Counted from the stretch's first letter, positions 26,143 to 34,938 are shown. The stretch: DNA of 64,000 bases from Fibrobacter succinogenes (GCA_902756345.1 CACVQR010000003.1:1-64000); one strand, 5' to 3'. A program made the numbers and translations. The notes: generated from the letters alone by a model not told the origin.

Positions 26143-27222
26143 ATGAAAATTCGCTTGACACAAGAAACCTTGAATCGCCTGAAGCGTTTCCGCAAGAACA
26201 AGCGGGCTTTCTGGTCGCTTGTGGTGCTTGTGGTGGCGTACCTGTTGTCGCTCACGAGCCCTTGGACCGTTAACGACGAACCGCTTCTGATGCGCTACCA
26301 GGGAAAGACGTATTTTCCGGCGTTTGTCCGCTATAGTGATGCGGATTTTGGTGGAGAATACCAGACTGAAGCCGATTACGGCAAGTTGTTTGCCGCGGTG
26401 CGAGAATGCGAGGACGATGCCGCCGAGGGCTTTACGCGTGCCGGAGGCTGCCCCGAAATCTGGACGATTATGCCCCCGATTGCGCACGACCCGCTAAAGG
26501 CGGACTTGAGCGAAGACGGAACGCCGCCCTTTGCTCCCAGTGCAAGACATTGGCTTGGAACCGACAGCAATGGCCGCGATGTGCTGGCTCGTCTGATTCA
26601 TGGGTTCCGCATTTGCATTAGCTTTAGCCTGCTTTTGACGGTGCTGGGAACCTTCCTGGGCATTGTGATTGGCGGTATTCAAGGTTATCTTGGCAAGTTC
26701 TGGGACACGGGTATGCAGCGCTTTATCGAAATCTGGTCGTCGCTCCCGATGCTTTACGTGGTGATTTTGATCGGCAGCATTTATGGCCGTAGCTTCTGGC
26801 TTTTGATTTTGATTATGGCCGCCTTCAACTGGATTTCGCTGAGTTACTACATGCGTGCGGAATTCTTGAAGTTGCGCGGTATGACTTACGTGCAATCGGC
26901 CAAGGTCTTGGGCATGGGGCATCGCCATATATTCTTCAAGGAAATCTTGCCGAATGCAATGACGCCTGTGGTCACGCTGTTCCCGTTTACGCTGATTGGC
27001 GGAATCGGTAGCCTGACTTCGTTGGATTTTTTGGGCTTTGGCCTGCAACCGCCTACACCTAGCTGGGGTGAACTCATGAGTCAGGGGCTCAACAACCTTT
27101 ATGCGCCGTGGATTTCTGTAAGCACGGTGGCTGCTTTGTTCATCACGCTGCTCCTCACTACGTTCGTAGGCGAAGGCGTGCGAGATGCAATGGATCCGAA
27201 GTCGGGAGACCGATATGTTTAG
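26143..27222 (+). CDS. yejE: YejE-like peptide ABC transporter permease
   Basis: 359 aa. The N-terminal FRKNKRAFWSLVVL helix, the periplasmic loop with SDADFGG, and HWLGTDSNGRDVLARLIHG are characteristic of YejE, the OppC-type subunit of the YejABEF oligopeptide/microcin C importer. Further helices and the EAA-type loop (YVQSAKVLGMGHRHIFFKEILPNA) follow. The partner YejB and binding protein YejA are not adjacent: the kinase gene lies upstream. The C-terminal peptide DPKSGDRYV is repeated in the short frame downstream. Confidence 0.88.
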   Translation: MKIRLTQETLNRLKRFRKNKRAFWSLVVLVVAYLLSLTSPWTVNDEPLLMRYQGKTYFPAFVRYSDADFGGEYQTEADYGKLFAAVRECEDDAAEGFTRAGGCPEIWTIMPPIAHDPLKADLSEDGTPPFAPSARHWLGTDSNGRDVLARLIHGFRICISFSLLLTVLGTFLGIVIGGIQGYLGKFWDTGMQRFIEIWSSLPMLYVVILIGSIYGRSFWLLILIMAAFNWISLSYYMRAEFLKLRGMTYVQSAKVLGMGHRHIFFKEILPNAMTPVVTLFPFTLIGGIGSLTSLDFLGFGLQPPTPSWGELMSQGLNNLYAPWISVSTVAALFITLLLTTFVGEGVRDAMDPKSGDRYV

Positions 27223-27373
27223 TATGATTCGACTGAAGGATCCATGCCAAGCGAGAACGACTCGTATTGACGAGTCGTGGAAGCGCGGAGCAATTGACGC
27301 TGTATTCTCAAATATGCATAAGTCAATTGCGGAGTCTTGTGTAGATCCTAAATCAGGGGATCGATATGTCTAA
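27215..27373 (+). CDS. Short frame linking permease and ATPase; duplicated gene junction
   Basis: 52 codons. Its ATG overlaps the permease stop codon by 8 nt, and its stop codon overlaps the ATPase start by exactly 8 nt. Its last nine residues repeat the permease C-terminus (DPKSGDRYV), but the two copies differ only at third codon positions (CCG/CCT, AAG/AAA, TCG/TCA, GGA/GGG, GAC/GAT, GTT/GTC, TAG/TAA). The centre holds two perfect inverted repeats, ACGACTCGT-ATTG-ACGAGTCGT and GCAATTGAC...GTCAATTGC. It may be a translated coupling peptide, or a scar of recombination between diverged alleles. Confidence 0.45.
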   Translation: MFSMIRLKDPCQARTTRIDESWKRGAIDAVFSNMHKSIAESCVDPKSGDRYV

Positions 27374-28382
27374 TTCTTTGCCGGTTTTGCAGGTGCGCGA
27401 TCTCTCGGTGGCTTTCGGTTTCGACAAGAAGGGCAAACCCCGCGAAGGCGTTAAGCCGTTGCAGGTGACAGACAAGGTCTCGTTCAAAATCAGTCAGGGC
27501 GAATTCTTTGCGCTGGTGGGCGAGTCCGGTTGCGGAAAGAGTGTGACGGCCATGAGCATTCTGCGCTTGTTGCCGCAACCGAGCGCGCAAATTGTCGAAG
27601 GCTCGGTGTTGTATCGCGCAGACGAAAATGCATCGCCGGTAGATCTCGCGAAGTTGCCGCTTGCAGACTTGCAAAAAGTCCGCGGCTCCGAAATCGCATG
27701 CATCTTTCAGGAACCCATGCAGGCCTTGAATCCTGTACTGACCATCAAGAAGCAACTGCTGGAGGTTTTCAAGTTCTGCGGCATCAAGGGCGATAGTCTT
27801 GCAACTATCCGCGAAATGCTTGCATCGGCAGGCTTCAAGGATATCGACCGTGTGTTGAATTCGTATCCGCATGAACTTTCGGGCGGCATGTTGCAACGTG
27901 TATGCATTGTGATGGCTCTGCTTTCTAAACCCAAGCTCATTATCGCCGACGAACCGACGACGGCTCTCGACGTTACGGTGCAGGCACAGGTGCTTGCAGT
28001 ACTCAAGGATATGGCGAACCGTACAGGGACTGCAGTGCTCTTGATTACGCACAATATGGGAATCGTGTCGCAATATGCAGACCGCGTCGCGGTCATGTAC
28101 GCCGGGCGTATTGTTGAAACAGGTGCCGTTCGCGACGTGATTGATTCTCCGATGCACCCGTACACGCAAGGGTTGCTGGCTGCCATTCCCGAGAACCACA
28201 GCGATATGCGAACAATGAAGTCTATTCCAGGTTCGGTGCCGCATCCGCGTGATTTTGCAAAGGGATGCCGCTTTGCGGACCGCTGTGAAAAATGCACCGA
28301 ACAATGCCGCAGCGAAGTTGTTCCGCCAAAACAAAAAGCTCCGGGCTCATCGAACCACGAAGCAAATTGTTTTATGATTTGA
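27366..28382 (+). CDS. Oligopeptide ABC transporter ATPase (OppD/YejF-like)
   Basis: 338 aa. Walker A GESGCGKS, signature ELSGGMLQRVCI, Walker B KLIIADEPTTALD and the switch His (LLITHNMGI) are present. The C-terminal CRFADRCEKCTEQC motif is the Cys cluster of OppD/DppD-type ATPases. It probably energises the YejE-like permease; YejF proper has two ATPase halves, whereas this has one. A GGGG ribosome site lies 7 nt before the start, inside the duplicated junction. Confidence 0.92.
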   Translation: MSNSLPVLQVRDLSVAFGFDKKGKPREGVKPLQVTDKVSFKISQGEFFALVGESGCGKSVTAMSILRLLPQPSAQIVEGSVLYRADENASPVDLAKLPLADLQKVRGSEIACIFQEPMQALNPVLTIKKQLLEVFKFCGIKGDSLATIREMLASAGFKDIDRVLNSYPHELSGGMLQRVCIVMALLSKPKLIIADEPTTALDVTVQAQVLAVLKDMANRTGTAVLLITHNMGIVSQYADRVAVMYAGRIVETGAVRDVIDSPMHPYTQGLLAAIPENHSDMRTMKSIPGSVPHPRDFAKGCRFADRCEKCTEQCRSEVVPPKQKAPGSSNHEANCFMI

Positions 28383-28393
28383 TTGAATTTTTT

Positions 28394-28479
28394 GTCACAC
28401 GAATTCGAAAAAAGCTAACGCTTTTTCAAAAAAAATCTTAAATAGATTTTACGTTAGTAAAATCCCAATCGTGTGGCTC
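28394..28479. repeat. Complete hairpin cassette bounded by CACACGA/TCGTGTG
   Basis: The ends GTCACACGAATTCG and CCAATCGTGTGGC are complementary. Inside are GAAAAAGC-type/TAAC/GCTTTTTC (28407-28427), AAAATCT/AGATTTT, and GATTTTAC-GTTA-GTAAAATC. It fills the convergent gap between the ATPase and the sirtuin gene and may serve as a transcription end for both. Confidence 0.7.
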
Positions 28480-28501
28480 CAAAAGAATCTTGTTTCTGGG
28501 A

Positions 28502-29203
28502 TTACTTGAATTCCTTGCACCACTTTGGCACAATTTCTGTCGCCTTGCCTTCCACAAAAACATCGGTGTACGGGTCGCTTGTCGGAACTTCCAAGTTCAA
28601 ACAAGTCACCTTTGCTCCAAAACTTTTCGCAAAACTCTTGAAACCGGCGGCGGGGTAGACCACGCTACTCGTGCCAATGTACACGAATTCCTTGCAATGC
28701 CTTAGGGCGTCCTGGATTTCTTCCATGTAAAGAGGCTGCTCGCCAAAGAAAACGATATCCGGGCGGCTCATGCCACCACAGAACGGACAGCGCGTATCCA
28801 GCGTTTCTTCGCCCTCGAAAATGAATTCATGCTTCGGATTTTTTTCGCAAGTAAGACGCATCAAGTCGCCGTGCATGTGCAATACGCGCTTGGAGCCCGC
28901 GCGCTCATGCAAGTTGTCTACGTTCTGGGTCACGAGCAAAAAGTCCTCGCCCAAGCGTTCTTCAAGTTCTGCAAGCGCAAAGTGGGCGGCGTTCGGTTCG
29001 TGCTCCTTCAGTCCCTTGCGTAAGAAGTTGTAGAAATCCTTCACACGCTTCTTGTCGCGGTAGTAGCCTTCGGGCGTGCACACGTCGTCAATGTTTTCGT
29101 GCTCCCACATGCCGTCGTTGCCGCGGAAGGTGCGCAGTCCTGATTCAGCGCTGATGCCTGCACCAGTTAAAACGACAAGTCTTGGAAATTTGGTAGAACT
29201 CAT
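28502..29203 (-). CDS. cobB: Sirtuin-type NAD-dependent protein deacylase
   Basis: 233 aa. NAD-binding TGAGISAESGLRTFRG and the catalytic TQNVDNLHERAG are typical of class III (CobB/SIRT5-like) enzymes, which remove acyl groups from lysines. Only part of the usual four-Cys zinc site is visible: one Cys in LTCEKNPKH and two in CPFCGG. The start at 29203 gives MSSTKFPRLVVLTGAG. It overlaps the upstream M20 peptidase stop by 4 nt (ATGA), so the two are translationally coupled. Confidence 0.92.
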   Translation of the reverse strand: MSSTKFPRLVVLTGAGISAESGLRTFRGNDGMWEHENIDDVCTPEGYYRDKKRVKDFYNFLRKGLKEHEPNAAHFALAELEERLGEDFLLVTQNVDNLHERAGSKRVLHMHGDLMRLTCEKNPKHEFIFEGEETLDTRCPFCGGMSRPDIVFFGEQPLYMEEIQDALRHCKEFVYIGTSSVVYPAAGFKSFAKSFGAKVTCLNLEVPTSDPYTDVFVEGKATEIVPKWCKEFK

Positions 29204-30588
29204 TCGCAGATTCCTCCAAAGAAAAGGGTTTCGGCAACAATACCGTGCTCGAAGTCGGGCAGGTAAAGGCTTTCGTTTTCGCCGTGGGCGTTGCATTCGG
29301 GGTCTTCAAGCCCAGTCAGCAAAATAGGAATGTCTCCGAAGGTATTGCGGAACAGTTCTGCGCCCGGAATGCTTGCTCCGCAACCAATAAACTTGGTCTC
29401 GGCACCGTAGGCATTCGCCATCGATTCGCTCATCTTTTTGAAGAAGGGGTGGGCGGTATCGGTCACGAACGGGTTCGCACCATCTTCGGTCACAATGCTG
29501 CATTGCAGCCCGTAAGGCACTTGAGCCTGCAAGAATTCCACCAGTTGCTGGGTCGCTACGTCGGCATTCATGCCCGGGGCGAGTCGAATACCAATGCGTG
29601 CGTAAGCGCTGTTCTGCAAAACGTTTCCGGCGTTCGTGCGGTTGCCGACTTCGATTGCGGTCACCACAATCGAGGGCCTGCGCCACAGCGACAAGAGAAT
29701 TTCGTCTTCGGGCACTTTCAGTTTGACGCTTTCCAGAATGCCGCCGTCGTTTCTGAAAATCTTTTCGGTCATGCCGAGGCTCTTGTAAGAGGCTAGTTCT
29801 GCTTCGGTCGGCGGCACCAGGGTGTCTTCGAAATTCGGAATCAAGATGTTGCCCTTGCCGTCGGTAAGGTTTGCAATCATGCGGCAAAGTACTTGACCGG
29901 GGTCAGGAATCGGACCCGACCAGCTTCCGGAATGGAGCGGAGCCTTGGTTGCCTTGAGTTCCACGTTCACCGCACTCATGCCGCGGAGCGTCGTCGTAAT
30001 CGAGGGCGTTCCCTTGGCGAAGTTTCCGAGGTCTGCTACAATCACGGCGTCGCATTTCAGGAGTTCGGCGTTCTTCTTCAAAATGACTTCAAATCCGGCA
30101 CTTCCGGATTCTTCTTCGCCTTCAATCAAAAACTTGAGATTCGGACCGTCGTTCTTTTTCCAGGCGCGAACCTGTTCAAGGGCGGCCAGATGCGTCACGA
30201 TGCCCGCTTTGTCGTCGGCGGTGCCGCGGCCATAGAGTCGGTCGCCCTGGTGGCTTGCTTCAAAGGGCTTGGTGCTCCAAAGAGCTTCGCGCATGGGGGG
30301 CTGTACGTCGTGGTGAGCGTACAAAAGCACTGTCGGCTTGTCGGGGCTGGTCAAGCTTTCGCCGTATACAGACGGGCGACCGCTTGGCGGCAGCAAAAAT
30401 TGCACGTTGGTTAGTCCTGCGTCCAAAAAAAGCTGCTTCACGGCTTCTGCGGATTCTAGCACGTATTTTTGGTCAAAATTGTCAAAACTAATGGAGGGAA
30501 TACTCACCAGATCGCTTAAGGTCTTGATGTATTCCGGCATTTTCGTGTGTATTGCCGAGACAATAGAATCAATCATTTTCTGTTCCAT
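29200..30588 (-). CDS. M20-family dipeptidase/peptidase
   Basis: 462 aa. Two-zinc aminoacylase/carboxypeptidase fold: metal ligands in LLYAHHDVQPP and GRGTADDKAGI, the catalytic Glu in EGEEESGSAGF, and a dimerisation lid domain (about 190-330). The family cleaves dipeptides or acyl-amino acids; the length and RPSVYG/PDKPTVLLYAHHD pattern are closer to the CNDP-type dipeptidases than to DapE or ArgE. Start 30588 from GAGGGC upstream; a longer frame upstream lacks support. First gene of a two-gene unit with the sirtuin. Confidence 0.9.
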   Translation of the reverse strand: MEQKMIDSIVSAIHTKMPEYIKTLSDLVSIPSISFDNFDQKYVLESAEAVKQLFLDAGLTNVQFLLPPSGRPSVYGESLTSPDKPTVLLYAHHDVQPPMREALWSTKPFEASHQGDRLYGRGTADDKAGIVTHLAALEQVRAWKKNDGPNLKFLIEGEEESGSAGFEVILKKNAELLKCDAVIVADLGNFAKGTPSITTTLRGMSAVNVELKATKAPLHSGSWSGPIPDPGQVLCRMIANLTDGKGNILIPNFEDTLVPPTEAELASYKSLGMTEKIFRNDGGILESVKLKVPEDEILLSLWRRPSIVVTAIEVGNRTNAGNVLQNSAYARIGIRLAPGMNADVATQQLVEFLQAQVPYGLQCSIVTEDGANPFVTDTAHPFFKKMSESMANAYGAETKFIGCGASIPGAELFRNTFGDIPILLTGLEDPECNAHGENESLYLPDFEHGIVAETLFFGGICE

Positions 30589-30695
30589 TTTTAGCCCTCT
30601 TTCGCCTAAACAAAATAGAAAACGAATTCCCAAATGGTCGCCCAAGGGTGATATTTTCTATTTTTTTGATATAAGTTTCGGCAAAAGGAATTCCC

Positions 30696-31883
30696 ATGTC
30701 TTTCAACTGCGTGAATCACGAATATTACCTGAACTTTGGCGACCGTGTTTTGGCGCTCATTCGCCGCATTTTTCACAAATATCCCGAATTCCGCCACGAT
30801 TCTTTGAAACATGCAGCCCGGTTTGCCCCCTACATTCCTTTTATGGGTGGTCGCCCCGACTTGAGCAAGACTCTCAAGCGCGTTATCTCATTCCCGGACC
30901 ACAGCAATTCCCTGTACCTCGGTTGCCCCATCATTTTGGCGGCCGGAGCCAACAAGACTGCCAAGCGCATTTGCGATTATGCGAATATGGGCTTTGGTGG
31001 CATTACGGTTGGGACTGCGACCCGCAGGTTCCGTGAGGGCAATACGCACCGTCCGCGTATCGGTTTCTTGGAAAACGATCGCGCCATCCACAACAGTATG
31101 GGTCTCAACAACGAAGGCGTCGAAGTCATCGCTCGTCGTGCCGACGAACAGCTGACCAAGGCCCACAAGGTAGGGCTTTGCGTAGGCGTGTCCGTGGCTG
31201 AAACTCCGGGCCTCACCGATGACGAAGAAAAGCTGAAGGACTTGCTCGAAAGTTTCGCCATCGCCTACAAGGCCGGCGACTTTATCGAAATCAATTTGAG
31301 CTGCCCCAATACCGGCGAATCCCGTGTGGACATGGACTTGTCGCTGACCGAACGTATTTTCGGTGAAATCATGAAGTACCGTAATGCGCAGGCCATCCGT
31401 AAGGCCGTGTATGCCAAGATTAGCCCGGACCTGTCGGAACGTCACCTGGTAAACGTGATGGACATGATTGTTCGTACGGGCGTGAACGGCGTGGTGGTGG
31501 GCAATACTTACCCGACCAAGAAGATTAGCGAACTCCCGGTTGAAACCAAGTTCGAAAACTTGACTCCGCTCCGTGCCGATGGCGATTGCGGTGGCATGTC
31601 GGGCAGGCCGCTCTACGAAAACATGATGTGGAATGTAACCTACATCCGCAAGCATTACCCCCAGATTAGCGTGATTGCCTGTGGTGGCATTGACCACGGA
31701 TTCAAGATTTTTGACTTGATCAAGTTGGGTGTCGATGCTGTGGAATGCTATTCGGTGGTGGCCTTCCGCTGGATGGCGGCACATGCCATGCGTAAGGAAC
31801 TTGAAGCGGCCCTATTTGAAACGGGCTACAAGACGCTTGCGGACTACGACGACCACAACCCCAAGCAAACCAAAGCCGTTTAG
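30696..31883 (+). CDS. pyrD: Dihydroorotate dehydrogenase homologue (class 2-like)
   Basis: 395 aa, FMN-binding TIM barrel. Characteristic segments: GCPIILAAGANKTAKRICDYANMGFGGITVGTATRRFREGNTHRPR split across the flavin site, NSMGLNNEGVE, EINLSCPNTGES, and the phosphate-binding IACGGIDHG near the end. Class 2 enzymes oxidise dihydroorotate at the membrane with quinone; the N-terminal extension (about 1-60) would be the membrane-contact part. It is longer than usual, so a related FMN oxidoreductase role is possible. The AAGG site precedes the ATG. A sequence of more than 20 residues was not quoted in one piece; the three parts above are read separately. Confidence 0.82.
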   Translation: MSFNCVNHEYYLNFGDRVLALIRRIFHKYPEFRHDSLKHAARFAPYIPFMGGRPDLSKTLKRVISFPDHSNSLYLGCPIILAAGANKTAKRICDYANMGFGGITVGTATRRFREGNTHRPRIGFLENDRAIHNSMGLNNEGVEVIARRADEQLTKAHKVGLCVGVSVAETPGLTDDEEKLKDLLESFAIAYKAGDFIEINLSCPNTGESRVDMDLSLTERIFGEIMKYRNAQAIRKAVYAKISPDLSERHLVNVMDMIVRTGVNGVVVGNTYPTKKISELPVETKFENLTPLRADGDCGGMSGRPLYENMMWNVTYIRKHYPQISVIACGGIDHGFKIFDLIKLGVDAVECYSVVAFRWMAAHAMRKELEAALFETGYKTLADYDDHNPKQTKAV

Positions 31884-31901
31884 ATCACTCAGAACACTAG
31901 A

Positions 31902-31967
31902 GCAATGTGAAATGTGTAATGTGTAATTGATTTCCTCATTTCACATTTCTCATCTCACATCTCTCAT
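31902..31967. repeat. Type A inverted repeat array
   Basis: The left arm has AATGTGAAATGTGTAATGTG and the right arm CATTTCACATTTCTCATC and similar units. It fills the gap between the dihydroorotate dehydrogenase and thioredoxin-like genes and ends 3 nt before the next ATG, leaving no room for a ribosome site. Confidence 0.75.
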
Positions 31968-31970
31968 AAA

Positions 31971-32744
31971 ATGAAACCATTACTTCTTTTTCATAAAACC
32001 TTATTTTTCTTGCTTCTTGCAACAGGAATCTCCTTTGCAGTCCCCTGGCTGGGAGTTACCTTTAAAAAGGCGAGTTTCGAAAATCACCTCGCCTTGAACG
32101 TTATCGGCGTGCATCCGGAATCGGGCTGCTTTACGGCGGGCATGGTTGCCGGCGACCAGATTATTGGCGTCGAAGGTCAAACGCTTACCGCTATGGCTCA
32201 GATCCAGTCGGCGGTTGCGAACCATAAGGCGGGACAAAAGGTCAAAATCGAAATCGTGCGCGAAGGTAAAAAGAAAACGCTGACGGTCGCCCTCACAGAA
32301 CGCCCCGATGACATCAGCAGTCTCACGGGCTCCGCCATCGGCAGTAAAATCGCCAAGTTTGGCGAAAACTTCTACAAGAACGGTGAAAAGCGTAAGGCAA
32401 AACCGAAGGCTACCTTGCTCGACTTTTGGGCTACCTGGTGCGGCCCTTGCCGCAAGACTCTCCCGGTGCTGGCAAACATCTATAAAAAGTACAGCGACAA
32501 GGGGGTCGAAATCATCGGTATTGCAGACGAATCTGTAGACGTGCTGAATGATTTCTACGCTCACCAGCATGCGTCGCCGTATCCGCTTTATCGTGACGCC
32601 AAAAAAGAAATGTGGATGCGCTATGGCATTCACGCTGTTCCGACACTCATGCTGTTAGATAAAGATGGTTACATCAAGCGGGTCTGGAGCGGAGCTCCGA
32701 CCGAATACATGATTGAACAAATCCTGAAGGACGTTCTGGATTAA
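31971..32744 (+). CDS. Secreted PDZ-thioredoxin (TlpA-like) protein
   Basis: 257 aa. Signal peptide (about 1-24), a PDZ domain (about 28-105; HPESGCFTAGMVAGDQIIGVEG), and a thioredoxin/TlpA-type domain (about 125-257) with active site WATWCGPCRKT and the cis-Pro segment IHAVPTL. It probably reduces or isomerises disulfides of exported proteins; the PDZ part may select the partner. It follows the pyrD homologue in the same direction and ends exactly where the convergent lipoprotein gene ends. Confidence 0.87.
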   Translation: MKPLLLFHKTLFFLLLATGISFAVPWLGVTFKKASFENHLALNVIGVHPESGCFTAGMVAGDQIIGVEGQTLTAMAQIQSAVANHKAGQKVKIEIVREGKKKTLTVALTERPDDISSLTGSAIGSKIAKFGENFYKNGEKRKAKPKATLLDFWATWCGPCRKTLPVLANIYKKYSDKGVEIIGIADESVDVLNDFYAHQHASPYPLYRDAKKEMWMRYGIHAVPTLMLLDKDGYIKRVWSGAPTEYMIEQILKDVLD

Positions 32745-33098
32745 TTATTCAATAGCCGCTTTTTTCTGAGAAGCGAAGATATCTTCGTATTCTTCTTTGC
32801 TGATGCGGGCGTAACCCGTGGTAATGCCGCCGAATTCATAGTAAGCGGAGTCACCCTTCACGCTCATGCAGTATGGCATGTCAAGTGTATTCTTGCCGCA
32901 AAGCTTGCCTTCTTGAATGGTGGCGGAGAGGTCCCCGTTTACGTTGCGAATCGTAAAGTCCTGGTTGTTTTCACTCAAGACTTCAAAAATCATATTGGCT
33001 TCGCCCTTCCAGCAGCCAGTATAGTTGGCGTTGTCGCCGCAGCCGAAAAGGAACATCGAGGAAATGAGAGATGCGGAAATAAGAATAACTTTCTTCAT
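32745..33098 (-). CDS. Small lipoprotein of unknown function
   Basis: 117 aa from the start at 33098. Signal peptide with lipobox L-F-G-C. The mature part is short and mostly beta (YTGCWKGEANMIFEVLSE, DFTIRNVNGDLSATI), like a small lipocalin-type or heat-stable inhibitor fold. I do not recognise the family. TATTTT ends 6 nt before this ATG, which suggests a leaderless mRNA; a second ATG two codons upstream lies too close to that element. Its stop codon abuts the convergent thioredoxin gene. Confidence 0.7.
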   Translation of the reverse strand: MKKVILISASLISSMFLFGCGDNANYTGCWKGEANMIFEVLSENNQDFTIRNVNGDLSATIQEGKLCGKNTLDMPYCMSVKGDSAYYEFGGITTGYARISKEEYEDIFASQKKAAIE

Positions 33099-33130
33099 GC
33101 CCATAAAATAGTATTTTTGAAAGCACTGAA

Positions 33131-33664
33131 ATGCAATTTTTTGTTAAACATTTGTATTTGCTTGCTCCAATATTGGCGATTCTAGCCTTATTTGGGGTAT
33201 ATCGACTCATTAAGGCCAATGATCGACCGATTCCGCATTACGAGCCCAAACAGGTCGAAGACACTTGGTCTGCCGAAGAATACATGCGCCATTTGAACCT
33301 GAAACCCTTCAACCAGCGCGAAGTCCATCGCTTGTTGCTCAAACGTACTCGCCAGAAAGAAGGAGTTTATCTGGAAAGCTTGCTTCCGGTCATGGATACT
33401 GCTGGCCTAGAAATCATTCGCTGCTACCATAAAGTGATGGGTGATGATTACGTGCCTGTGATTACTAGCGGAAACGATTACCCTTACCACAAGAAAAATT
33501 CAAAGCATTACAAGAATGCGGCGATGGATTTCCGTATAGTCGATATGCCTATGGACAAGCGCCGTCAGGTTGTAGAAATGGCCCAAGATAAACTCGGGCC
33601 GCGATTCAAGGTGCTCTGGGAAAAAGGTGAAATGGAGCACCTGCATGTGGAGATGACGGAATAA
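33131..33664 (+). CDS. Membrane-anchored M15-like peptidase
   Basis: 177 aa. One N-terminal membrane helix (about 6-25). The C-terminal 80 residues carry the metal pattern of M15/VanY-type DD-peptidases: TSGNDYPYHKKNSKHYKNAA with the first His, Asp in MDFRIVD, and the last His in MEHLHVEM. It could cleave peptidoglycan stem peptides in the periplasm. The gene is divergent from the small lipoprotein gene, with 32 nt between starts. No ribosome site is evident. Confidence 0.72.
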   Translation: MQFFVKHLYLLAPILAILALFGVYRLIKANDRPIPHYEPKQVEDTWSAEEYMRHLNLKPFNQREVHRLLLKRTRQKEGVYLESLLPVMDTAGLEIIRCYHKVMGDDYVPVITSGNDYPYHKKNSKHYKNAAMDFRIVDMPMDKRRQVVEMAQDKLGPRFKVLWEKGEMEHLHVEMTE

Positions 33665-33696
33665 TTCCGAACTCCGAATTCTGAAATCCGAATTTA
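33664..33696. repeat. Type B TCCGAATT repeat array
   Basis: Units TCCGAACTCCGAATTCTGAA and ATCCGAATT follow each other directly after the M15-like stop codon. Similar arrays are at 44677 and 52716 (the latter in reverse). Confidence 0.65.
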
Positions 33697-34938
33697 CTTA
33701 CAGCACCTGAACCCTACGTTCGGGTACTGGTTCTGCGGGTAGAAACTGAACTTGTTGTCGGTGCACTTGCTTTCGTTGTTGGTGTTCCAGGCACCGCCAG
33801 CGACTAGGTACATGTTCGGGTGATCCTTGCTCGTAGTCGAAGTCCATTCCCAAAGGTTCCCGTTCATGTCGTACATGCCGTACCAGCTGCGGCATTGCTC
33901 CTTACGGCCGCTGCGCTTGGCGGCTTTGGTGTTGGTGTTGCACTTGTTCTGCTTGTAGCTGTCGCCGTAGCTGTAGCGCGTGTTGTCCTTGCTCTTGCAA
34001 GCGGCCTGCCATTCGGCGAGGCTGCAGAGGTGCTTGCCTTCTTGCTGGCACAAACTTGCGGCCTGTTCCTGGCTCACCATGTCGCGGGGGAGTTCGTCGG
34101 CCTTGTTCGGGTATTCGTAGGCGTCTACGCAAACGGTCTTGCCTCCGAGCGGAACGGGGTAGGCGTTCTTGCCGCAAATGTTGTCGCTGGCCATGTCGTA
34201 CTTGGCTTCTTCCCAAGCGGAGCGGTTCCCCACGGAGTCTACGGCGTAGAAGAATACGCTTCCGGTCTTGTTGTATTCAATGGCCTTGCCCGCTTCTTGG
34301 GCGTGGAGCGTATCGCCAATGGAGAGGAATGTCTTGCACTTGATTTCTTCGCACTTGACCTTGAGCTTGATGGGGTCGTAGTAGCGGCCTGCGGGCGGTG
34401 CGATTTCAGCGACGGGCGGCACCTGGTCGGCAGCACGGATGCTGTCTTGAATGCGCTTCTTTTCGAGAGAGTCGGCTTTGGCTTTTTCGATGACGGCCAA
34501 GGAATCGGCGATGCGCTGCAGACTATCCTGGCGAGCCTTTTCGATGGCGGCGAGACTGTCCTTGATGTGATTCAGGCTGTCGCGCACGTGACGGATGCTG
34601 TCGCGGTTCACATTGTTCTGGAGTGCGGCCAGAGAATCAGCAATGCGCAGGCTATCGGCGATGCGTGCGCTGTCTGCGCTGAGTCTTGCCAGGGAGTCCG
34701 CCATGCGGATGCTGTCGGCGCGGGCCTGTTCCAAGGCGCGCAAGCTATCAAGCGTGTGGCGGCGCTGCATTTCAAGAGCGGTTTCCTGTTCCTTGGCCAG
34801 GGCGTCTTGCTTGATCTGGTCCAGGTGACACTGCACAATAAAAAGGGTCACCAGCAAGAGGAACATCAACACGAGAATGGCGATGTTCTTCTTTTTGCGG
34901 CGAGATTTTACCTGATCTTCTGTTTCGTTATTATTCAT
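33694..34938 (-). CDS. Membrane protein with coiled coil and FGE-sulfatase-like domain
   Basis: 414 aa. A membrane helix (about 17-36) is followed by a heptad-like coiled coil (about 40-165) built from A-D-S-L/I-A-D-S-L units, a chitobiase C-terminal-like domain (about 165-240; PPAGRYYDPIKLKVKCEEI), and an FGE-sulfatase (SUMF1-like) domain (about 250-414; LCSLAEWQAAC, GMYDMNGNLWEWTS, the closing VGFRCCK). Such domains make formylglycine in sulfatases, but most bacterial members have other or unknown roles. The paired Cys near the end do not prove catalysis. AAGGAT lies before the ATG. It lies 102 nt after cdaA, separated by a type C repeat array. Confidence 0.82.
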   Translation of the reverse strand: MNNNETEDQVKSRRKKKNIAILVLMFLLLVTLFIVQCHLDQIKQDALAKEQETALEMQRRHTLDSLRALEQARADSIRMADSLARLSADSARIADSLRIADSLAALQNNVNRDSIRHVRDSLNHIKDSLAAIEKARQDSLQRIADSLAVIEKAKADSLEKKRIQDSIRAADQVPPVAEIAPPAGRYYDPIKLKVKCEEIKCKTFLSIGDTLHAQEAGKAIEYNKTGSVFFYAVDSVGNRSAWEEAKYDMASDNICGKNAYPVPLGGKTVCVDAYEYPNKADELPRDMVSQEQAASLCQQEGKHLCSLAEWQAACKSKDNTRYSYGDSYKQNKCNTNTKAAKRSGRKEQCRSWYGMYDMNGNLWEWTSTTSKDHPNMYLVAGGAWNTNNESKCTDNKFSFYPQNQYPNVGFRCCK

